64,000 bases of DNA from Bradyrhizobium sp. CCGE-LA001. Lineage in GTDB: Bacteria; Pseudomonadota; Alphaproteobacteria; Rhizobiales; Xanthobacteraceae. Below the pieces are notes generated by a model. The model was not told the origin of the DNA, made no database searches, and worked only from the letters and a program-made list of their open reading frames with translations. The stretch covers positions 6,131,501 to 6,195,500 of the forward strand of contig NZ_CP013949.1 of the NCBI RefSeq assembly GCF_000296215.2. Direction: 5' to 3'. This document shows positions 19,148 through 28,424 of the stretch, piece by piece (position 1 is the stretch's first letter; each line of letters opens with the position of its first letter). The translations under genes were made by a program, and so were the position numbers.

Positions 19148-20677
19148 ATGATAAATCTTAGCACTCTGGTTGAGCGCAACGCGGCGTTCGACGCCGACAA
19201 AGCCGCAATCCACTTTGAAGGGACCACGTTGACCTATGGTGCTCTGTTGGGCCGTATCGAACAGGCCGCGCGAGCCTTGAAAGTCCGGCTCGGCGTCGAG
19301 AGAGGTGACCGCATTGCGATCCTTAGCCTCAATCGGCCTGACTATCTCGTTCTGCTGTATGCCTGCGCCCGGCTCGGCGCAATTCTCGTACCGTTGAATT
19401 GGCGGCTTGCGATCACCGAGCAGCTCTTCATCCTGTCCGACGCTGGTATCAAAGTCCTTGTGCTTGAACCGGCCTTTGAGAGGCTCCTCCCGATGCTAGC
19501 GGAGCAGTTGCCCTCGGCAAGCATTATAGGATTCGACTTTGACCCAGTCGGCGGAAGCGAATGGTGTGAGCTGCTTGAGGAAGCGCGCGGTGATGACCGC
19601 AACGCGTATGTCGATCTGTCATGTCCACTCCTGATCGTCTATACGTCGGGAACCACGGGACGACCCAAGGGCGCTGTGCTGCGCCAGGAAGCCTTGTTTT
19701 GGAATGGCGTCATGAGTCGGCACATGCATGGTCTCGGCCCGAGCGATCATATCCTGTCCGTGTTGCCCCTATTTCACGTCGGCGGCCTCAACATTCTGAC
19801 CACGCCAGCGCTGCATTACGGCGCAACCGTCACGCTCCACGAGCGGTTTACGCCAGAGGCGACCCTTGCAGCGTTCGAGCACGATCAACCCACGCTAACT
19901 GTATTGGTGCCAGCGACGATCCAAGCTCTGGCCGGTCATCCCGGGTGGCCGATGGTCAACGTATCCTCACTGAAGGCCATCTCCACCGGCTCAACCATGG
20001 TGCCAAGGCACGTTATCAAGCAATTGGTCGAACGCGGCGTAACGGTGCTGCAGGTTTATGGCTCGACGGAAACCAGTCCAATTGCTCTCTATACACGGCT
20101 AGGCGGCGATCTCACACGTGATGGTTCGACCGGACTGCCGGGCCTGTGCTGCGAAGTGGCAATCATGAATGATGCCGGCGATAGGCTACCGCCAGGCACT
20201 GCAGGCGAGATTGCAGTACGCGGGCCCAATCTCTTCTGCGAATATTGGAACAACCAACATGCAACCCGCGAGGTTTTGCGCAATGGCTGGTATTATACTG
20301 GCGATGTCGGTCGCCACGATGCGGATGGATATTTTTGGGTACTAGATCGCAAGAAGAATATGATCATTTCCGGCGGAGAAAACATTTATTCGGCGGAGGT
20401 AGAGCGGGTGCTTACGGGGCACCCCGATGTCGCGGAGTGCGCCGTTATCGGCCGACCCGACCCTCGTTGGGACGAAGTGCCCGTCGCCTATGTGGTCAAG
20501 CAGCCCGGGGCCCGGATTGAGGCGGACCTGCTGATCGCCTATGTGAAGGCGCAGCTCGCAGGCTTTAAGGCGCCACGCGAAATCATCTTTACGGATGGGT
20601 TGCCGAAAACGGAGTTCGGCAAACTCCAGCATTTCAAGTTGAAGGAGCTCGATGCCCGCACAAGCAGTCAAATCTAG
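19148..20677 (+). CDS. AMP-dependent acyl-CoA synthetase/ligase
   Basis: 509 residues from the ATG at 19148 (MINLSTLVERNA); the longer start at 19097 adds a charged leader. ANL-superfamily enzyme that adenylates a carboxylic acid and transfers it to CoA. Motifs: YTSGTTGRPKG (P-loop, near residue 160), VYGSTETS, YTGDVGRHDADGYFWVLDRK with KNMIISGGENIYSAEVE, and the C-terminal catalytic Lys in LPKTEFGKLQ. All key residues are present, so it should be active. The acid cannot be predicted; medium-chain or aromatic acids are typical. Its position between the trpD/trpC pair and an aminotransferase, and near an acyl-CoA carboxylase, suggests that it feeds an acyl-CoA into the same pathway. Confidence 0.92.
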   Translation: MINLSTLVERNAAFDADKAAIHFEGTTLTYGALLGRIEQAARALKVRLGVERGDRIAILSLNRPDYLVLLYACARLGAILVPLNWRLAITEQLFILSDAGIKVLVLEPAFERLLPMLAEQLPSASIIGFDFDPVGGSEWCELLEEARGDDRNAYVDLSCPLLIVYTSGTTGRPKGAVLRQEALFWNGVMSRHMHGLGPSDHILSVLPLFHVGGLNILTTPALHYGATVTLHERFTPEATLAAFEHDQPTLTVLVPATIQALAGHPGWPMVNVSSLKAISTGSTMVPRHVIKQLVERGVTVLQVYGSTETSPIALYTRLGGDLTRDGSTGLPGLCCEVAIMNDAGDRLPPGTAGEIAVRGPNLFCEYWNNQHATREVLRNGWYYTGDVGRHDADGYFWVLDRKKNMIISGGENIYSAEVERVLTGHPDVAECAVIGRPDPRWDEVPVAYVVKQPGARIEADLLIAYVKAQLAGFKAPREIIFTDGLPKTEFGKLQHFKLKELDARTSSQI

Positions 20678-21470
20678 GCAGATTGAACCTATAGGATCGG
20701 ACACCAACGGTAGTATCTACCTTTAAGCCCCACTTGGTACTCAAGCCATCGTCGCGTCCAATCTGCTTTGGGCCTTCCGTGTCACACAAGATCGCAGTAA
20801 TCGGTTCAGAGTTGTCGACTACAACAGTTAGTCGTCCGTAAGAATCAAGAACCTCGGACGAGCCGAGCCAGAAGAGACACTTTGGCGCAACACAAGTTTT
20901 CGCCACGGCGAGGTCCGGAAGTAATAGCCCGCACTAGAGGACCACGTCGATGGCGTCTCCTTCGCGATACCATCGTTAATTGCCCGTGCCGCACTCGGAT
21001 CTGATCTGGCGACGACCGGCTCGGCAGGTGGAATTCTCTCGGAGCGCGCTTGGTTTGGTGGTGTCACCCGCCGCTTCTGCCCCGAGATGAACGCCCTTAG
21101 CGTGTAATGCGGGAAGTCGCAGCAGCCTGGTCGAGGACCGTACGCTCGATGCGGTTTGATCACCACCTCCATCTGGAGGAGGACGGTTACCAGTGCGGGA
21201 TCGTCAAGCCGTTGCAGAGCATCGTCTTCACGTGGGCCCCGAATTGCCCGTCTTGGCGTTAGCCAGCGTGTTGCCGACCTAAACATCGGCGCCAAACGTA
21301 AGGTCGGTGTGGCCTGCTCTCTCCACAGATTCCACCTCCAGCCCGTGCAAGTAGACTGTCGGTCCACGTTGGTGCTGGTTCTGCTGAAGCAGGCGTCGCG
21401 CTCGCCAGCACAAACTCCAACGCCTTCGATGCTGTGGCGCCCAGTAAATTGATCGCAAGGCGCTCTAGGG

Positions 21471-21505
21471 GCTTGAATCGTACGTGGCGTCAAATTGTAC
21501 GATCT
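21471..21505 (+). repeat. 35-bp conserved motif, copy C
   Basis: Matches copy A at 31 of 35 positions without gaps, in the same orientation, about 615 bp before the hisC-like gene. Sequence on either side is not similar among the three copies, as far as can be judged by eye. Confidence 0.7.
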
Positions 21506-22071
21506 AAGACAACGAGGCGGTGTGCATCACCACACCAACTCCGGCTAGGCCGCGGCTTAGGGTTCAGAGGCTCAGCTTCAGCACTTCTCGACGGAGTGCC
21601 GGGAGACGGATGAGTTTAGGCCCCACGAGGATGATTGGTCGGAAACTGCTTGAGCGAAGGATAGAGGATTGTACTGGACAGCGCGAGGATGATCGATATG
21701 GCCCCAGTCTTTGAACGAGAGACTTCGCCCGACAAGACCTGCAGACCCATTCGTTCGTGGCTGACATACATCGATAGCGCCATCAAAGAGTTCCGCCAGC
21801 TTGGAACGTCACTCGTTGAAGAACTGGATCTCTGGATCCTTTCACAACGGAGGTGTGTGATGCGGAAGATAATAGCTTCTGAGCTCAAGACGACGGACAG
21901 TAAAAGCGTCTTGGTCGTTCAGATCAGTTGAGTTTCGTCCTGCTCACAGCATCGAGATAGCCCACCCGCACAGGTGACTTCAGCTCACCTTCGCTGGCGC
22001 CTGACTCAATGCGCTCGAGCGCACTAAGACTGCTTAGTTCGAACGTCCCAGTCCGCCAGCTTTCGGCGCCC

Positions 22072-22089
22072 TTGGCGCGCCTCTCGCGC
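22072..22089 (+). promoter_or_regulatory. Possible sigma-54 (-24/-12) promoter before hisC-like gene
   Basis: TTGGCGCGCCTCTCGCGC has the invariant GG (22074-22075) and GC (22086-22087) separated by exactly ten bases, and TGGC at -24. The -12 part is TCGC rather than TTGC. It lies about 33 bp before the ATG. No clear NifA or other enhancer site was seen upstream, so this is tentative. Confidence 0.3.
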
Positions 22090-22120
22090 AAAACTCTTTA
22101 CCGGAGATCGAAAGAGAATC

Positions 22121-23218
22121 ATGACAGACGCAAAAATACGGAGCCTGCTGTCATCGCTTACTCCGATCGCTCGCGAATTGGACGCTCTGCCGGCGGGCCG
22201 GCCAGCCCCGGCTGATTGTTTCATGAGGCTAAATGCGAATGAGAATCCATTTCCGTTGCCAAGCATTGTGATGCGAAGTGCAATTACAGCGCTAGAGCGG
22301 CAATACCTGTATCCGGAGCATGACAATATCACCTTGAGGGAAGCAGCGGCCGCCGCCTATGGTATGTCTGCCGACCGCGTCATGGCTGGTAATGGATCAT
22401 CTGAACTTCTTAGCCTGGTTTATAGAGCTTTTCTTACTCCGGGTGACAGCATCGCAATGTTGTCGCCGGGGTTCTCGTTCAATCGTAAGCTAGCATCGTT
22501 ACAAGGGGCGCAGTTTATTGAAGTCCGCGGCAACGAACTTGACCGCCTGCCGATCGACAGATTTCTCTTCGGACCTGCAAAACATGCCAAATTCATTCTG
22601 TTGGCTAATCCGAACAATCCGACGGGCGCCTTCGTGCCAGTCGCTGAGATCGAGCGCCTCGTAGCGAAGTATGACCGATTGGTCGTGCTGGACGAGGCGT
22701 ATGTCGACTTCGCGCCTGAGAACGGGCTCCACCTGGTGAACCGATATTCAAATCTTTTGATTCTGCGTACGTTCTCCAAGAGCTATGCAACCGCGGGCAT
22801 TCGCATTGGTTTCGCGTTCGGACATCCCGAGCTGATTGGGAGGCTTCGTAACTTCCAGAATATGTTCAACATGAGTGTGATTGGGCACGCCGTTGGCATG
22901 AGCGTCCTTTCGCATCGTCGCGCCTACGACGAGATCCTCAGCCACATCAAGGATGAACGGCAACGAGTCTCGGGCGCGCTCTCCGAGTTCGGGTTCTCTG
23001 TGATACCCTCGCACGCGAATTTTCTCCTCGCCCGTGTGCCTGCGGGTCAGGACGGCAAATGGTGGCAGAGCGCTTTGGAGCGTCAGAGGATCCTTGTCGC
23101 CTTCTTTCCGAATGACGGTCTAGAAGATTGTATTCGCGTTAGCATCGGTACAAGGAACCAGATGGACGCATTTCTTGAGGCCATCGATAAGATTCGTCTG
23201 GGAGCAGACAGCTCTTAA
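22121..23218 (+). CDS. HisC-like class I/II aminotransferase
   Basis: 365-residue PLP enzyme of the histidinol-phosphate aminotransferase group, which transfers amino groups between glutamate/2-oxoglutarate and imidazole, aromatic or other keto compounds. Signatures are RLNANENPFP near the N-terminus, GNGSSELLSLVYRAF, NPNNPTGAFVP, DEAYVDFAPE and the PLP-Lys segment RTFSKSYATAGIRIGFAFG with K220. The C-terminus carries the substrate-phosphate or carboxylate-binding Arg (IRVSIGT). A chromosomal hisC is expected elsewhere, and no other his genes are nearby. The likely role is therefore in the specialised block, possibly on an aromatic keto acid. A monooxygenase gene follows 226 bp later on the same strand. 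Confidence 0.88.
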   Translation: MTDAKIRSLLSSLTPIARELDALPAGRPAPADCFMRLNANENPFPLPSIVMRSAITALERQYLYPEHDNITLREAAAAAYGMSADRVMAGNGSSELLSLVYRAFLTPGDSIAMLSPGFSFNRKLASLQGAQFIEVRGNELDRLPIDRFLFGPAKHAKFILLANPNNPTGAFVPVAEIERLVAKYDRLVVLDEAYVDFAPENGLHLVNRYSNLLILRTFSKSYATAGIRIGFAFGHPELIGRLRNFQNMFNMSVIGHAVGMSVLSHRRAYDEILSHIKDERQRVSGALSEFGFSVIPSHANFLLARVPAGQDGKWWQSALERQRILVAFFPNDGLEDCIRVSIGTRNQMDAFLEAIDKIRLGADSS

Positions 23219-23444
23219 GTCCGTCATGTTCATCCAACCGTCGGGCACGTGAGCAAGAAGGTTTGGCGCGCCCGCCCGGCTCCTCGCCAGGCCGCCTCTT
23301 CGATCTGCTGTCGGACGTACGCTCTGGATCCGCAGAGCTATCGCTGCAGGCGGCATGAGCCCTGCATCAAAAGCAACGCATTTCGCCAAGCCGCTTCAGC
23401 TTTCGACAGCCAGCGGTCCTCAACCTCACACTGGAGGTCGTCTA

Positions 23445-24473
23445 GTGACTAACATCCTTGGTTCAAATCTGACTTGCGGCATCTTCGATCATTTTGATGA
23501 AGATGGGCGCAGTATTGCCAACCAATATGCGGACCGCCTGGTCTTGGCCGAGACCTACGATCGCCTCGGATTCTATGCGTATCATCTCGCGGAGCATCAC
23601 TGTACACCCCATGGACGAAGCCCCTCGCCCAACCTGTTTTTATCCAGCGTGATACAGCGCACCCGGCGGCTTCGCGTCGGCCAATTGGTCATGCTGCTCA
23701 ACCTCTATCACCCGCTGCGTGCGTTCGAGGAGATCTGCATGTTGGATCACTTGAGTAATGGCAGACTTGAAGTGGGTATTGGGCGTGGCTCCCTCCCGAT
23801 GGAACTAACTTATTTCGGGGTGGACGCGGATGTGGCTCCAAGTCGTTACGAAGAAGCTTCCCAAATCCTTGTTAATGCGATGAATGGCGGAGTTCTAAAC
23901 TATCGGGGGCAGCATTTTGTCCTCGACGGTGTTCCCCTGACCCTTTCGCCCCACCAGCGTCCGCACCCTCCGACATGGGTCGCTACAAATCGGCTAGAGT
24001 CCGCCAGTTGGGCAGCAGCAAATGGCGCAAACCTTGCGTGCGTGGGGCCGTCTTCTGTTGTTCGCAAAGTCAGCGACGTGTTTCGCGCTCATGAGAAAAC
24101 CAAGCACCCCGATGAAGGTGGGGACCGGTTTATTGCTTTGCTCCGCATGATCGTGATTGGTCGTTCTGAAGCAGAGGCCTATTCGCTCGCCGCACCAGCT
24201 TACGAACGCTGGCTCACCAGCTTTAAGTTTCTATACGAGTTGAACGACCTATCCCTGCCCGCCAATCTTCCTCCGACTTTCGAGGCCGCAATCGAAAGTG
24301 AACTGTGCGTCGTAGGAACGCAAGCTTCTGTGCGGCAGACCGTTCTTCATCATCTGGAAGAGGCTGGTGCTAACTATCTTCTTTGCCAACCCGCATTTGG
24401 AAACCTCCCTGTCGACGCAGTCGTTAACACGGCAGCTGCGATCCACTCTGAATTCATCGCCCCAGAGCGGTGA
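23445..24473 (+). CDS. Bacterial luciferase-like flavin monooxygenase
   Basis: 342 residues from a GTG at 23445, chosen because GGAGG lies seven bases upstream (23433-23437); an upstream in-frame ATG at 23355 has no such site. The protein has the FMN/F420-dependent TIM-barrel pattern of the luciferase-like monooxygenase family: GIFDHFDEDG near the start, RLVLAETYDRLGFYAYHLAEHH, VGQLVMLLNLYHPLRAFEEI, LDHLSNGRLEVGIGRGS, and PTWVATNRLESASWAAANGAN. Such enzymes oxidise with reduced flavin and O2 in many natural-product and degradation pathways. It is the last gene of the + strand block and faces the MFS exporter gene. Confidence 0.88.
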   Translation: MTNILGSNLTCGIFDHFDEDGRSIANQYADRLVLAETYDRLGFYAYHLAEHHCTPHGRSPSPNLFLSSVIQRTRRLRVGQLVMLLNLYHPLRAFEEICMLDHLSNGRLEVGIGRGSLPMELTYFGVDADVAPSRYEEASQILVNAMNGGVLNYRGQHFVLDGVPLTLSPHQRPHPPTWVATNRLESASWAAANGANLACVGPSSVVRKVSDVFRAHEKTKHPDEGGDRFIALLRMIVIGRSEAEAYSLAAPAYERWLTSFKFLYELNDLSLPANLPPTFEAAIESELCVVGTQASVRQTVLHHLEEAGANYLLCQPAFGNLPVDAVVNTAAAIHSEFIAPER

Positions 24474-24882
24474 ATGGTTTTTTGATCCACTCAGATCAAC
24501 TTTTGCGTGAGATGATCGACGAGTTCCAACGTACTGCTGTGCACAGCACACCCGCAAACCGGTCGGCGCGGCAGCGATAGACCGATCTCTTGAGGTCTCT
24601 GCGGCACGTTCAAGAGGAGGCCGATATTTTAAGGCCTCTTCGTCATCCGTGTGAAGTGGATTTCACGACTTCGAATGCGTACTCTCGGCAAACGACAACA
24701 TGGTGGCGGCGAGTGCCTCACGAGATCCGATACGACTGGCGTTCTTCGACCCCAGCCAATGTCATCGCCGGCGTGTTAGGCACCTCCTTAGGCTGCCTGC
24801 GTTCCGATATCTTTGTTCGCACACGGCAAACTGTTGCGCCGCCCCGGGTCCGCCACTTGTCTTCCAGCATCCAATTTATGCC
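24474..24882. other. Convergent intergenic region between monooxygenase and MFS genes
   Basis: Holds no recognisable gene. A GC-rich hairpin at 24612-24641 may serve as terminator for either or both genes. Confidence 0.45.
24612..24641. terminator. Possible bidirectional terminator hairpin
   Basis: AAGAGGAGGCC and GGCCTCTT form a stem with one bulged base around an AT-rich loop (GATATTTTAA). It lies between convergent genes. There is no long T-run on either side, so efficiency is uncertain. Confidence 0.35.
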
Positions 24883-26121
24883 CTACGCGCCGCTTCGTGC
24901 CGGTTCTGCCTCCCGCACGAAGACAATCGCAAGTCCGAGGCCGACAAGGCCAATCAGTATGGACGCCCCGGCAAGGGATTTAACCCCGTTGGCCTCGACG
25001 ATAATTCCGCCGAAAAAGGCGCCGATAGCGATGCCTGCAAAGATGGTCGAGCTGTTCATCGCCAGGACTAGCCTCGACCTTCCCCCGGCTAAACCGAGGA
25101 GACGGTGTTGGATGGGGACAAGATACATGTAGCTCACGATCCCCCAGAGAAAGGCGATGAGCAGCGTGAGGAAACCGTGTCGCCCGAATGCAACTAGTCC
25201 TACCAGCAAAATTAATTGTGCGGTGACTGCCCCGATGAGGACCTTGTAGGAGCCCAAGCGATCGGTCAGAGCGCCGCAGGCCGCGTTTCCGATCAACGCT
25301 CCTAAACCATAAGCAAAGAGCGCGGATGAGAGCAGCGGGACTCCGTCAAGCAGTGAACCAGTGATGAAGACGCTGATGTAGGAATAGACGACGAATTCGG
25401 AAACGACCACGAACAGTGTTACGGAAAGGACACCATAGATGATGTTGGGGAAGTCTTTCGAGGTACGACCTTTTCCATGCTCCGGCGCCTGAGCGGGTAT
25501 CACGGACCTCATGGAGGTGAAGACCAGCAAAGTGAGAAGCGCAACGACGGCAACGAAGACGAAGGCATAGCGCCAGCCTATCGCATCTGCGATCCAGCTG
25601 GTGGCCGGAACGCCGGTAACCTGTGAAACGGTCATGCCACCGAAGATGAGGGACAACGCCACCCCCTTGCGCGCGGGACGCAGGAGTTCGGTAGCCAGCG
25701 CGGTAGCTGCCGGGGTGAACATCGCGGCGCCATAAGCGGAAACGGCTCGACCTGCCGCAAGGATTATGAAATCGGGCGCGATCGCACAGACCAGATTGCC
25801 GACGAGGAAGATGGTGAGGGACAGGATCTGGACACCGCGACGGGTCACGGCTTTGAACATCCAGGCATTCAGCGGCGCAAAGACGGCGTAGCAGATTGCG
25901 TATATCGAGACGATCCAGCCCGCCGCGCCAGTTGTAATAGTTAGGTCACGAGAGATCACGCCAAGTGCGCCAATGATGACAAAAGTGTCTAGGCCGATCG
26001 CGAAGGCACCGATGGTCAGGGCGGCAAGGGCGAGTTTCGTTCTCGCATCGGAAGGGATGAGGTCATGACCATTTTCTTCAGCTTCTTGTGCATGTTCAGG
26101 GCAGCGCATCCCGCAACTCAT
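24883..26121 (-). CDS. MFS transporter (DHA1-type drug/metabolite exporter)
   Basis: 412 residues from the ATG at 26121 (MSCGMRC); a longer frame to 26280 adds an Arg/Thr-rich leader that does not look like part of the family. A second ATG at 26109 is also possible. Twelve hydrophobic segments are visible. Segment 1 is LAALTIGAFAIGLDTFVIIGAL, the A-motif-like region lies between helices 2 and 3 (NAWMFKAVTRRGVQIL), and segments 4-5 carry GRAVSAYGAAMFTPAATALA and the motif-C-like stretch. This matches the arabinose-efflux/DHA1 type that expels small molecules by proton antiport in the inner membrane. It points toward the monooxygenase gene and may export the product of the block. Confidence 0.88.
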   Translation of the reverse strand: MSCGMRCPEHAQEAEENGHDLIPSDARTKLALAALTIGAFAIGLDTFVIIGALGVISRDLTITTGAAGWIVSIYAICYAVFAPLNAWMFKAVTRRGVQILSLTIFLVGNLVCAIAPDFIILAAGRAVSAYGAAMFTPAATALATELLRPARKGVALSLIFGGMTVSQVTGVPATSWIADAIGWRYAFVFVAVVALLTLLVFTSMRSVIPAQAPEHGKGRTSKDFPNIIYGVLSVTLFVVVSEFVVYSYISVFITGSLLDGVPLLSSALFAYGLGALIGNAACGALTDRLGSYKVLIGAVTAQLILLVGLVAFGRHGFLTLLIAFLWGIVSYMYLVPIQHRLLGLAGGRSRLVLAMNSSTIFAGIAIGAFFGGIIVEANGVKSLAGASILIGLVGLGLAIVFVREAEPARSGA

Positions 26122-27038
26122 GACGGAGATTGCATCGAACCGGAATGGCGGTGACGAGGGCCGTCCCCACAACGCGGTCGTCCACGTCGTCCGATCGGTA
26201 CGATCCTGCGCCAACGCTGGCATTGTACACGCCTTCAAGGACCTCCTGCCCAACAGCCGGATTTGTCGTTTCCTCAGCAACTTCCATGCTTCTTGCCGAT
26301 ATAACCCCGGAGATGACCTGTTTCCAAAAGCCTGCTGGAGCGTGCTTTAGTCAGCAGACTCCGCGCGCAGGGAGCCGGCGGATCAGTCAGCTTCGCGACG
26401 AAGGCTCAGCTAATCTGAGCGCCTGACGCCCGGACTAACGTTCACTAGTCCACAGTTGGCCACCTCCGTGCCTTCGATCAACAACTAGCCTTAATAGTTG
26501 ACATGCGCGTTAGCCCAAGAATCGGCCTCCCTCGCTGACATCGCCATTGCCGGCGAATGGGCGCCGTTTACGGCCGCTGGCGCAACTAAGCGTGCTTGCG
26601 CCGCAAAAGCGCTCATGCCATTCAGGAGAACGTTGCGCAATTCCGCGCCTTCTAAAATTCGCGTGAGCGATAGAAGCGCTGCGCTATCCTTGACCCGGTT
26701 CGAGCTACGATATCCGAGGAGAGCCTCAAGTGCGTGCACCAGCGGCCTGCGTTTGGCGAAGAATGCGTTCAGGTGCGAGACGACGCGCTCTGTCGATTAG
26801 ATATCCGAAGAGGCAGCATCGGCGCATGATCAGAATTTTGGCCTAAGAAGAAGAGCAAAATAGCCGAACGGCGGACAGTCGCGAGGTAATGGTGCGGATT
26901 GCGCTCCGATCCAGTGCAACTTGGCGTATAAGCGCCGGATTTCGCTGCCGAACGCGAGATAAGAACAGAACAGAACAGAACACGCCAGCTCAGTTGCACC
27001 AGATTACACGATCTACGAACCACTCTCTGGAGCTCTAC
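26122..27038. other. Stretch with no confident gene
   Basis: Short conflicting frames. No structure beyond a weak TtsI-box resemblance at 26386-26415, which was not accepted. Confidence 0.4.
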
Positions 27039-27131
27039 ATGAAAAGACTTCTGAGATTTTTCCTGCTCGTCCAATCCCTCTTGCTTTCCGCCGATGCCAT
27101 GGCACAGGAGCTTCACGCTCCGTCATACTGA
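27039..27131 (+). CDS. Tiny signal-peptide ORF
   Basis: 30 residues, MKRLLRFFLLVQSLLLSADA then MAQELHAPSY. The first 22 are a textbook Sec signal peptide with a cut near AMA-QE, leaving an eight-residue tail. It is either the 5' remnant of a secreted protein gene cut by mutation or a very short exported peptide. The stop is clean and the next 300 bases show no in-frame continuation that could be recognised. Confidence 0.35.
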   Translation: MKRLLRFFLLVQSLLLSADAMAQELHAPSY

Positions 27132-28016
27132 AAAATGAACGAGGTTCTGAACTGCTTATTTGGTCAGTCAATGGCGGGGCTGTACAAGGGATTTTCACAA
27201 ACATGCTCAAGGCTTCGCGTGCTAGAACATCCCGTATCCTGCGTCGAGATCCGTTAGTTCGACCGGCTTGTACTCCGTTGTTACTTTTTCCAAGTCAATT
27301 CAATCACTCGCTGGGTTGGAGATATTAGGGGCTCTCACATGGCATCGTCTTGGACACTGTTCTACGTTGATAAGAACGGTAAGCCTAGCAAAGTGAAGGG
27401 AGCGGATGTATTCACGCGCGTATGGTAGTTTCCATCTTCTTGCTGCTTGGCTAGGAAGACCGCTTCGCCAGACTTGCAGTTGCGGAGCCTCAGCAGCGAG
27501 GGCGCGCCGCCCAGCTGCTAACTAGCGCCTCGCCATCCTGTTCCAACCTGTCCTATTATGAACGACGGATTCGCAGACCCCCTCGCTACTGCTTCGGATC
27601 GAAGAATGCCAGCAGCGGATGCCATCTTAGGGGTCCGAAGGGTGATCTCGAAAAGCAGCTCCGGCGTTCGAAATCCGGCACACGGTCCGCTATATCGAGG
27701 AGATGTATGAAAACAATCTGACCCGAGCGGCGTGGATGAGCGCTTGGGATTCCGCGATGGCGGCAATGCGGCGCGGCCGTCGCGCCACTTTTTGCCTATT
27801 CGATGCCTCATCGAATTTATGGCCCATCTATGATCGCCCTCGTTGCGTACGCCGCTTTACGGACGATTCTGAGGCGGCACGAGCTTCTTGTGTTCGTGAG
27901 TGTTACCTACTACGGAACCCCATTGAGCAGAAAGACTGCGAATGACGGTCGCTCTACGCTGATTATCGCCGTTGCTGCCATGCTAACTCGGGTTGGCATT
28001 TACCCCCGGGGCCAGC
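27132..28016. other. Stretch with no confident gene
   Basis: Contains a 29-codon frame at 27339-27428 (MASSWTLFYVDKNGKPSKVK...) and conflicting frames after 27700. None is recognised. Confidence 0.35.
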
Positions 28017-28424
28017 ATGTCATCGCAGGAACTTTCCACGCCTTCGGCTGCTCCAGCCGATCGGGATCCGATCTTCGTCGTGATCGATAAGCATCGCGAA
28101 CTGTCCGCCCAGTACGATATTGCCGCGTCGGTCTCGGCGAAGCTAGAGGAAGCCTCCGAATTTGGTGCCGCCGACGAAATCAGCAGCCAACGGAACTTGG
28201 CTCTCACGGAGCATGCTAATGTGCTTATCAAATCGATGCCAACCACGATCGAGGGCCTTATCGCGCTGATCCGATACGTCGCCACTCTGCGGGAGTGGGA
28301 GCTGCCTGATGACGATACGTGGTATCAAGTCTTCTTAGGGGGACTGGCGGACGCGATCAATGAAGTCGCTATGGCACAGCGGCATGCGCACTCAGCTGCA
28401 TCAAAGGCTGCGGTTCGCCAATGA
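28017..28424 (+). CDS. Unknown conserved-looking helical protein
   Basis: 135 residues from the ATG at 28017 (MSSQELSTPSAAPADRDP); an in-frame upstream start at 27993 is also open. The protein is mainly helical and acidic: VIDKHRELSAQYDIAASVSA, ALTEHANVLIKSMPTTIEGL, LIALIRYVATLREWE. Small proteins of this build, beginning with a DPIFxxIxxHRxL segment, are widespread and multicopy in rhizobia, with no known role. It has no transmembrane segment or signal peptide and no operon partner. Confidence 0.65.
   Translation: MSSQELSTPSAAPADRDPIFVVIDKHRELSAQYDIAASVSAKLEEASEFGAADEISSQRNLALTEHANVLIKSMPTTIEGLIALIRYVATLREWELPDDDTWYQVFLGGLADAINEVAMAQRHAHSAASKAAVRQ

Larger units (their letters stand above)
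20678..22120. other. Region upstream of hisC, no confident gene
   Basis: It holds motif copy C (21471-21505) and a possible sigma-54 promoter just before hisC. Otherwise only conflicting frames are seen. A minus-strand frame covering 20828-21493 is long but has no recognisable domain and reads into the motif. Confidence 0.4.

Noticed and set aside
20828..21493. Long minus-strand open frame of 221 codons
   Set aside because: No recognisable domain, it overlaps the conserved 35-bp motif, and composition looks like a GC-driven open frame.
26386..26415. Sequence resembling a TtsI box (GTCAGCTTCGCGAC...)
   Set aside because: Spacing and several conserved positions are off, and no type III effector-like gene follows.
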